From: an uncultured Blautia sp.
Lineage (GTDB): Bacteria > Bacillota > Clostridia > Lachnospirales > Lachnospiraceae
DNA length: 10,971 nt
Direction of reading: 5' to 3'
Assembly (NCBI GenBank): GCA_934424575.1
Contig: CAKRXU010000058.1
Location: forward strand, 1-10,971
Below are positions 6,604 to 10,971 of the stretch, piece by piece. The first letter of the stretch is position 1. Each line of letters opens with the position of its first letter. Both the position numbers and the translations under genes were made by a program. The notes under the pieces were generated by a model that saw only the letters and a program-made list of their open reading frames with translations, had not been told where the DNA came from and made no database searches.

Positions 6604-7956
6604 TGCAAAAATTGAAACAATAAAGCTTACAATAAGTGCCGTAACACCAATCAGTGTTTCCATGATCGTCCAGGATTTCAGTGTTGTTTTTTCATCTATC
6701 TCAAGGAAAGATGTTACCAGCCAGAATCCCGCATCATTTACATGACTCAGTGCAGTTGCACCACCACAGATTGCACAGCACATTGCTGCTCTGTAGATCA
6801 TGCTCGTATCCATCACTGCCGGCATAGTTGCCATAATTCCGGATGCCATTGTCATTGCTACGATGGAACTTCCTACAGATGCTCTGACCAGAAGTGCGAT
6901 CAAAAATGCGATCAGGATCAATGGAAGACCGCTCTTTTCCAGCACCGGTCCGATAATGTTTCCAAGGCCGGAATCCTGAAGCATCCAGCGGATCACTCCA
7001 CCGCTGGCGATTACCAGAAGGATCATACCTACAGGTCTGAGTGAATGATCCAGAATTTTCTTTAACTGTGCGCCGGTAAATCCTCTTTTAATTCCCAGAA
7101 AATACATGGACGCCAGAGTTGCAATCGTCAATGCCAGGAATGGTTTTCCAATGAATCCAAGAACATCCTGAACGCCCGCCGGAAGCGGCATGTATTTTGA
7201 TAAAGTACTGAGAAGGATCAGAACCAGTGGAATCAGGATTACTCCCAGGACCAGTCCAAAAGGCGGAAGCTCTTTTCCATCATCTTTGATCTCTTCCACA
7301 TTTGCCGGAAGCTCTGTATGAATCTTGTTACCAATAAAACTTCCCCAGAAGATACCGGAAACCATCATGCAGATCAGTGCTGTAGGAACTCCTACCATGA
7401 TCATGGTTCCCAGATTTACACCAAGTGCATTTGCCACAAGAACAGATCCTGCAGATGGTGGAACAAAAGCATATCCACTTGCCAGACCTGAAAGAAGCGG
7501 GATTGCATAATACAGTGTGGATTTTTTTGTCTGCTTTGCAACGCTGAATACCAGTGGAATCAGTACCACAACACCAGCTTCAAAGAATACCGTTGTACCA
7601 ATTACAAGCCCTGTAAGTCCAAGTGCCCATCCGGCTTTCTTCTGACCGAATTTACCGATCAGCGTCTCTGCTATTCTCTGGGCACCACCGCTTACTTCCA
7701 GAATTCCACCAAACATGGAACCCAGTCCTACCAGAAGTGCGATTCCCTGCAGTGTCTTTCCGACACCTTTTTCTACCGTATCTGAGATCATCGTAAGCGG
7801 CATTCCTGCTCCTGCTCCGATGATGATGGCAGAAATCATCATTGACAGAACCGGATGAAGCTTAAATTTGATGATCAGTACCAGCAGGATTACAATTCCT
7901 ACCGCAGCAGCAATCATCAGTCTCATCGGATCCGCCACAAAAGTTGTTTCTTCCAT
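6601..7956 (-). CDS. GntP-family gluconate/sugar-acid permease
   Basis: A 451-residue integral membrane protein of normal GntP length, with about 12 hydrophobic segments. Typical GntP stretches are KLHPVLSMMISAIIIGAGAG (about 32-51), GLVIGTTVFFEAGVVVLIPLVF (about 117-138), SGYAFVPPSAGSVLVAN (about 160-176), and the C-terminal HVNDAGFWLV stretch (SHVND around 400). GntP transporters are proton symporters for gluconate and related hydroxy acids. As first gene of the operon with a dehydratase, kinase and aldolase behind it, it would supply the unphosphorylated acid. The start at 7956 has AAGGAGG 12 bases upstream and AAAGGAAG closer in, so two ribosome sites are possible. The substrate (gluconate, galactonate or another aldonate) is not resolvable here. 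Confidence 0.92.
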   Translation of the reverse strand: MEETTFVADPMRLMIAAAVGIVILLVLIIKFKLHPVLSMMISAIIIGAGAGMPLTMISDTVEKGVGKTLQGIALLVGLGSMFGGILEVSGGAQRIAETLIGKFGQKKAGWALGLTGLVIGTTVFFEAGVVVLIPLVFSVAKQTKKSTLYYAIPLLSGLASGYAFVPPSAGSVLVANALGVNLGTMIMVGVPTALICMMVSGIFWGSFIGNKIHTELPANVEEIKDDGKELPPFGLVLGVILIPLVLILLSTLSKYMPLPAGVQDVLGFIGKPFLALTIATLASMYFLGIKRGFTGAQLKKILDHSLRPVGMILLVIASGGVIRWMLQDSGLGNIIGPVLEKSGLPLILIAFLIALLVRASVGSSIVAMTMASGIMATMPAVMDTSMIYRAAMCCAICGGATALSHVNDAGFWLVTSFLEIDEKTTLKSWTIMETLIGVTALIVSFIVSIFA

Positions 7957-7976
7957 TTCTTCCTTTAACCTCCTTG

Positions 7977-8089
7977 ATTCATCTGATGTTTTACGTTTCT
8001 CTTATGAATTCATCTGACCTATTTAGTCGTTTTTTGTGTCTTTTCCTGTTATTCGTTGTGTTTTTCCTTGAATTCATCTGATGTATTTA
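7977..8089. promoter_or_regulatory. Three repeated operator candidates in the divergent control region
   Basis: ATTCATCTGA occurs at 7977-7986, 8008-8017 and 8072-8081, all in the same orientation. Copies 1 and 3 continue as TGT, giving the small palindrome CATC-T-GATG; copy 2 reads CCT instead. Copies 2 and 3 share a longer match, from TGAA on the left to TATTTA on the right. Starts are 31 and 64 bp apart, close to 3 and 6 helical turns. Copy 3 covers the predicted transcription start of the permease operon; copies 1 and 2 lie in its leader, copy 1 just ahead of the ribosome site. The adjacent GntR/FadR regulator is the likely ligand (inference). The remainder of 7957-8237 holds the two divergent promoters and AT-rich sequence. 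Confidence 0.7.
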
Positions 8090-8117
8090 TCATATATTCT
8101 CTTCATAAAAAACGCAA
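8089..8117 (-). promoter_or_regulatory. Promoter of the sugar-acid operon
   Basis: On the minus strand, TTGCGT (8117 to 8112), a 17-base spacer, then TATGAT (8094 to 8089). The -10 box is good and the -35 weak, as in many regulated promoters. Transcription from about 8082 gives a leader of about 126 bases carrying operator copies 1 and 2. Confidence 0.55.
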
Positions 8118-8167
8118 TATGGAATTTTATCTAAATTTTTATATCTATTTTTGTGCATTTTATCATT

Positions 8168-8196
8168 TTGACATTGATTACAAAAAACATTATCAT
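8168..8196 (+). promoter_or_regulatory. Promoter of the GntR/FadR regulator gene
   Basis: TTGACA (8168-8173), a 17-base spacer and TATCAT (8191-8196), near consensus. Transcription would start near 8203, leaving a leader of about 35 bases with GGAG 8 bases before the ATG at 8238. No ATTCATCTGA copy overlaps it; the nearest is about 85 bases upstream, so strong direct autorepression is not obvious. Confidence 0.65.
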
Positions 8197-8237
8197 AAAA
8201 AGCAAGAATTATATTTAATAGAAATGGAGCAAATCAT

Positions 8238-8969
8238 ATGATGAATTTGTTATCTGAAGAAAAAAGTCTTCCTCAAAAAATATCCGAAGACATTATTGAA
8301 CTGATTTTAGAAGAGAATCTGCAGCCAGGAGATAAATTACCTAATGAAACCATTCTGTCCGAACGTCTGAACGCTGGAAGAAGTTCTGTCCGTGAAGCTA
8401 TGAAACTTCTCGCCTCCCGCAATATTGTTACAATCCGTCAGGGTTCCGGTACCTACATTGCCTCCTCTCCAGGAATGGTGGAAGATCCGCTGGGCTTTAC
8501 TTTTATCGGCAACAAACAGAAGCTGATCAATGACCTCCTGGAAGTACGCTTTCTCCTCGAGCCTTCTATTGCGGCGATGGCTGCCACACATGCCGACGAA
8601 AAAGACATAAAAAAAATCACCGCACTCTGCGATGAAGTTGAAAAATTATTAAAAGATCATAAGGATCACACACACAAAGATATCGAATTCCATACAGCGA
8701 TCGCTATGAGCAGTAAGAACGTTGTGGTTCCAAGACTGATTCCTGTGATCAACAGCTCTATTCCTCTCTTTGTTGAAACAACAGGCGGAACCCTGCATAA
8801 CGAAACCATCGAAACTCACCGTGAGATTGCGGATGCCATAGCATCCCATGACCCACTCCGGGCACAGGATGCCATGTATCTGCATCTGGTCTATAACCGC
8901 AAGAGAATACAGCTTAGTCAAAATGATTCAAGCAAATATTGTGCTTCTAATACCCGAATACTAAAATGA
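8238..8969 (+). CDS. GntR-family, FadR-subfamily transcriptional regulator (FCD domain)
   Basis: A 243-residue regulator. The N-terminal winged helix-turn-helix (about 10-75) shows the GntR signature: LQPGDKLPNETILSERLNAGRSSVREAMKLL, then the wing IRQGSGTYIA. The C-terminal all-helical FCD domain (about 95-225) keeps the metal/ligand-site residues: Asp148 and His152 in KDIEFHTAIA, His194 in ETHREIADAI and His216 in MYLHLVYNR. FCD proteins commonly repress sugar-acid catabolic genes and release DNA when the acid binds. Its position, divergent from the permease operon with repeated operator candidates between, makes it the likely repressor of that operon. The start is ATG 8238, with GGAG 8 bases upstream (a second ATG follows at 8241). 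The last 20 residues or so are polar and probably disordered. Confidence 0.93.
   Translation: MMNLLSEEKSLPQKISEDIIELILEENLQPGDKLPNETILSERLNAGRSSVREAMKLLASRNIVTIRQGSGTYIASSPGMVEDPLGFTFIGNKQKLINDLLEVRFLLEPSIAAMAATHADEKDIKKITALCDEVEKLLKDHKDHTHKDIEFHTAIAMSSKNVVVPRLIPVINSSIPLFVETTGGTLHNETIETHREIADAIASHDPLRAQDAMYLHLVYNRKRIQLSQNDSSKYCASNTRILK
8939..8967 (+). promoter_or_regulatory. Possible promoter of the AAA ATPase gene
   Basis: TTGTGC, 17 bases, TAAAAT at the very end of the regulator gene, about 39 bases before the ATPase ATG. No terminator is visible in the 36-base gap, so read-through from the regulator's promoter is equally possible. Confidence 0.35.
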
Positions 8970-9005
8970 AATGCGTACATTCTAATATATTGAGGAGGAA
9001 ACCAG

Positions 9006-10442
9006 ATGCCAAAGCGTTTTTGCATTACAGGAACCTGTATCCCGGAAAAAAATTATATGGTAGATATTTCTGATCGAATTGACCGAATCATACAGGACTA
9101 CATTGAAAATGGCAAATATTTTACAATTAATCGTGCACGTCAATATGGAAAAACAACTACGCTTTATTTACTGGAGCGTCGGCTTCAGAAGGACTATATT
9201 GTTCTGAGTCTGAGTTTTGAAGCCGCTGATGAATATTTCCACTCTCTGGAAACTCTGGCTGAAGGATTGGTTTTAGATATAGGAGAATGTCTGCAAAACC
9301 AGCGAGTCTCTAAAGACATTCTTGCAGAATGGAACAGACCTTTATCAGAAAAATTCCCGATGCGTTCTTTAGGTATGAAAATCAGTACTTTATGCAGATC
9401 TTCTCACAAAAAAATTGTTCTTATGATTGATAAAGTTGATAAAAGCTCAGATAATCAGATTTTTTTATCTTTCCTGGGATTATTAAGGAACAAATATCTA
9501 AAATGGCAACAGGGAAAAGACGAAACATTTCAGTCAGTCATCCTGGCTGGTGTTTATGATGTAAAAACATTAAAATTAAAGCTTCATCCCCAGAAGGAAA
9601 CAAAATATAACAGTCCATGGAATATAGCTGCTGATTTTCAGATAGATATGAATTTCAATTGTAAGGATATCTCATCTATGTTGAAAGAGTATGAATCTGA
9701 ACATCATACAGGAATGAATATTTCTGAAGTTTCTGAATTAGTATATGATTATACCTCCGGATATCCATATCTGGTATCCAGAATATGTCAGATCATAGAT
9801 GAACAGCTGGCCGATACAGATAATTTTACAGAAAAAACAGCCTGGACAAAAAACGGCGTACTTGCTGCAATAAAAATCCTTCTAAAAGAACCCAATACCT
9901 TGTTTGACGACCTGGCAAAAAAATTACTGGATCATCCTCAATTAAAAGAAATGCTCCAGAACATCCTTTTTGGAGGGATAGATTTTCCCTACAAAAGAGA
10001 AACTCCGATCATCGACCTGGGCGTTACATTTGGATTTCTGAAAGATAAAAACGGAATCGTCGCCGTTTCCAACAGAATATTCGAAACTCAGCTCTACGAT
10101 ATGTTTCTTGCTGAAATGGCTGTGAATAATAAACTGTACATGGAAGCATCCACCAGTCGCAGCCAGTTTGTGGTATCAGATATGCTGCAGATGGATCTGG
10201 TCATGCAGAAATTTTATGAATACTACGAAGAAATATATGCAGACAATGATCAGAAATTCATAGAAGAAAACGGCAGAAAACTGTTTTTACTTTTCCTGAA
10301 ACCTATTATCAATGGAACGGGAAATTATTATATAGAATCAAGAACCAGAGATAATCGCCGGACAGATATCATTGTAGATTACAAAGGAAAACTCTTTATC
10401 ATTGAAGTGAACTACTCGGCAACAAGTTACCAGAGCATCTGA
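9006..10442 (+). CDS. AAA-like ATPase with PD-(D/E)XK nuclease domain, 3' end lost to IS insertion
   Basis: 478 residues with GGAGG 6 bases before the ATG. The N-terminal ATPase domain has a P-loop variant RARQYGKTT (43-51) and the family stretches SPWNIAADF (about 203-211) and YTSGYPYLVSRI (about 249-260). The Walker B position reads VLMIDKVDKSS (138-148): Lys143 replaces the usual glutamate of IDEVD. The C-terminus starts a PD-(D/E)XK nuclease fold: NYYIESRTRDNRRTDIIVDY with Asp454, then FIIEV with Glu467. Relatives continue E-x-K and then about 40-50 more residues; here the frame switches to NYSATSYQSI and stops, inside IS right-end sequence. So the protein is truncated at the catalytic lysine and probably inactive as a nuclease. 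This family is abundant in gut Clostridia and Bacteroidetes, with no settled role. It may be co-transcribed with the regulator by read-through, but a functional link is not evident. Confidence 0.8.
   Translation: MPKRFCITGTCIPEKNYMVDISDRIDRIIQDYIENGKYFTINRARQYGKTTTLYLLERRLQKDYIVLSLSFEAADEYFHSLETLAEGLVLDIGECLQNQRVSKDILAEWNRPLSEKFPMRSLGMKISTLCRSSHKKIVLMIDKVDKSSDNQIFLSFLGLLRNKYLKWQQGKDETFQSVILAGVYDVKTLKLKLHPQKETKYNSPWNIAADFQIDMNFNCKDISSMLKEYESEHHTGMNISEVSELVYDYTSGYPYLVSRICQIIDEQLADTDNFTEKTAWTKNGVLAAIKILLKEPNTLFDDLAKKLLDHPQLKEMLQNILFGGIDFPYKRETPIIDLGVTFGFLKDKNGIVAVSNRIFETQLYDMFLAEMAVNNKLYMEASTSRSQFVVSDMLQMDLVMQKFYEYYEEIYADNDQKFIEENGRKLFLLFLKPIINGTGNYYIESRTRDNRRTDIIVDYKGKLFIIEVNYSATSYQSI
10415..10435 (-). 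repeat. Bulged hairpin at the IS right end
   Basis: On the minus strand CTC-T-GGTAA-CTTG-TTGCC-GAG forms an 8-bp stem with one bulged T and one U-G pair. A bulged hairpin a few bases from the tip is the usual TnpA recognition structure of this IS family. Confidence 0.5.
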
Positions 10443-10447
10443 AATCT

Positions 10448-10467
10448 GGCGGGATACCGCCTTTTTT
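10448..10467 (+). terminator. Intrinsic terminator inside the IS right end
   Basis: GGCGG-GATA-CCGCC followed by six Ts, 5 bases after the new stop codon of the truncated ATPase gene. On the plus strand it is a classic terminator, stopping transcription that enters the element antisense to tnpB. On the minus strand the same stem lacks a U-tract and could instead be part of the guide-RNA scaffold. Confidence 0.6.
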
Positions 10468-10506
10468 CAGGGTGCATCCATGACACCAATACTGCTTGCC
10501 TTTCGG

Positions 10507-10971
10507 CTATGCAGCTACTTTTATTATTTCTGGATTCTTTAGTCCGGTTACGGACAGTTCCTTCTGTTTTCCGGATACGGAAAGATATTTCCGCAGGATA
10601 TTAAACGCGCCTACTGCATCTGCATTAAATTTTACTCCGTCAGTTATATACATACCCCGTTCTTTTCGGTTTGATGCTTCTGCATATCTTTTTGATACTT
10701 CCGGTGATAACGGGCTGCACTGGCTGGTATAGCTTTCCTCTTGTTTTATCAATTGAATCCCATACAGTTTCAACTTATATTCCATCATAATATACAGTTT
10801 GTTATATGGCAGGCCGTGAAACTTCTGGTTGGTCTTGTGTCCCATATCTTTTTCTTTACGGATATTTCGGATGTTCCCCACAACCACACAGCGAATATCT
10901 TCTTTTCTGCAGTATTCTGCAATCCATCTGGTCACTTTGTGAAGATAATCCTTTACTGCATTCTGCTTTTT
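10507..10971 (-). CDS. tnpB: TnpB, C-terminal part (starts outside the window)
   Basis: 154 codons and a TAG stop, entering from the right edge. The RuvC end is clear: VVVGNIRNIRKEKDMGHKTN, KQEESYTSQCSPLSPEVSKRY, ASNRKERG and FNADAVGAFNILRKYL, whose Asp is the RuvC-III residue. Two departures from the textbook protein are visible. The RuvC-II position reads VVVGN where most TnpBs have IxxED, leaving the EE of KQEESYTSQ as the candidate acidic residue. The four cysteines of the zinc finger between YTSQ and the last Asp are missing except for one. Both traits recur together in a TnpB clade I recognise from Firmicutes, so they need not mean inactivity. The first RuvC Asp lies outside the window. 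It appears to belong to a different element from the left-hand tnpB, though the visible halves do not overlap. Confidence 0.85.
   Translation of the reverse strand, partial: KKQNAVKDYLHKVTRWIAEYCRKEDIRCVVVGNIRNIRKEKDMGHKTNQKFHGLPYNKLYIMMEYKLKLYGIQLIKQEESYTSQCSPLSPEVSKRYAEASNRKERGMYITDGVKFNADAVGAFNILRKYLSVSGKQKELSVTGLKNPEIIKVAA

Larger units (their letters stand above)
10407..10600 (-). ncRNA. Probable omega-RNA (right-end guide RNA scaffold) of the TnpB element
   Basis: Known TnpB systems take their guide RNA from the 3' end of tnpB plus the transposon right end, with the guide reading into the flanking DNA. Here the stretch downstream of the tnpB stop holds three potential hairpins on the minus strand: GGTG...CACC, GGCGG-TATC-CCGCC and the bulged one at 10415-10435. 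The guide would be the minus strand just below 10407, inside the ATPase gene. Both boundaries are approximate and transcription is not shown. Confidence 0.35.
10407..10971 (-). mobile_element. IS200/IS605-type tnpB element, right-end portion
   Basis: The 3' part of a second tnpB element, running off the right edge. It comprises the TnpB C-terminus and about 100 bases of right end containing a bulged hairpin (10415-10435) and a GC-rich hairpin (10448-10461). The boundary is inferred from where the ATPase frame leaves its family consensus (FIIEV kept, the rest lost), 8 bases past the hairpin foot. The minus strand reads TTCAC at 10411 to 10407, a plausible tip or target-like motif. The remaining 3' part of the ATPase gene should lie beyond the element's left end, right of the window. 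Confidence 0.65.

Noticed and set aside
6742..7044. Plus-strand frame very rich in Cys and His, resembling a zinc-binding peptide
   Set aside because: It is antisense to the well-supported GntP permease; the composition arises from reading its hydrophobic and Gly/Ala codons in another frame. There is no ribosome site.
7957..8237. Possible CcpA (cre) sites near CG dinucleotides at about 7995, 8028 and 8054
   Set aside because: Each has several mismatches to the cre consensus on either strand; none is convincing.
8056..8241. 61-codon plus-strand frame before the regulator
   Set aside because: It crosses both predicted promoters and one operator copy, is very AT-rich and low in complexity, and has no ribosome site.
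1..10971. CRISPR array, tRNA, rRNA or riboswitch
   Set aside because: No regularly spaced repeats with unique spacers and no recognisable tRNA or rRNA sequence were seen. The only repeated set (7977-8089) is three short copies at unequal spacing, typical of operators.
1..10971. Composite transposon formed by the two same-strand tnpB elements
   Set aside because: IS200/IS605 elements do not usually mobilise the DNA between them, the two elements seem different, and each has its own interrupted host gene at the junction.

Overview
This window looks like chromosomal DNA of a low-to-moderate GC Firmicute, most probably a gut Lachnospiraceae relative (inference from AT-leaning codon use, strong AGGAGG ribosome sites, near-consensus sigma-A promoters and the protein families). 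No species can be named from the sequence alone.

Layout. Positions 1-591 are the left part of an IS200/IS605-type element on the minus strand: the first 128 codons of TnpB plus its left end. It abuts a MATE transporter remnant on the plus strand (592-891). A MarR regulator and an intact MATE efflux pump follow on the minus strand (2669 down to 872), driven by a near-consensus promoter with a palindromic operator on its -10 box. A strong hairpin terminator (2796-2835) separates this unit from the next.

The centre (7956 down to 2866, minus strand) is a tight five-gene operon: GntP-family permease, a 78-residue HPr-like protein, an IlvD/Edd-family sugar-acid dehydratase, a PfkB-family kinase and a KDPG/KHG aldolase. 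Read in order, this is a semi-phosphorylative Entner-Doudoroff route: import a free aldonate, dehydrate it to a 2-keto-3-deoxy acid, phosphorylate it, and cleave it to pyruvate plus a triose phosphate. The divergent gene at 8238 is a GntR/FadR-subfamily repressor. Three copies of ATTCATCTGA, 31 and 64 bp apart, lie between the permease and the regulator and are the likely operators.

Downstream of the regulator, on the plus strand, is an AAA-like ATPase with a C-terminal PD-(D/E)XK nuclease domain (9006-10442). Its reading frame is cut at the nuclease active site by a second IS200/IS605-type element, whose right end and TnpB C-terminus (minus strand) fill the rest of the window.

The most unusual items are the HPr-like protein without the phosphoryl-carrier histidine inside a sugar-acid operon, the phased operator triplet, the TnpB with a displaced RuvC-II glutamate and no zinc-finger cysteines, and the insertion that removed the ATPase's nuclease core.
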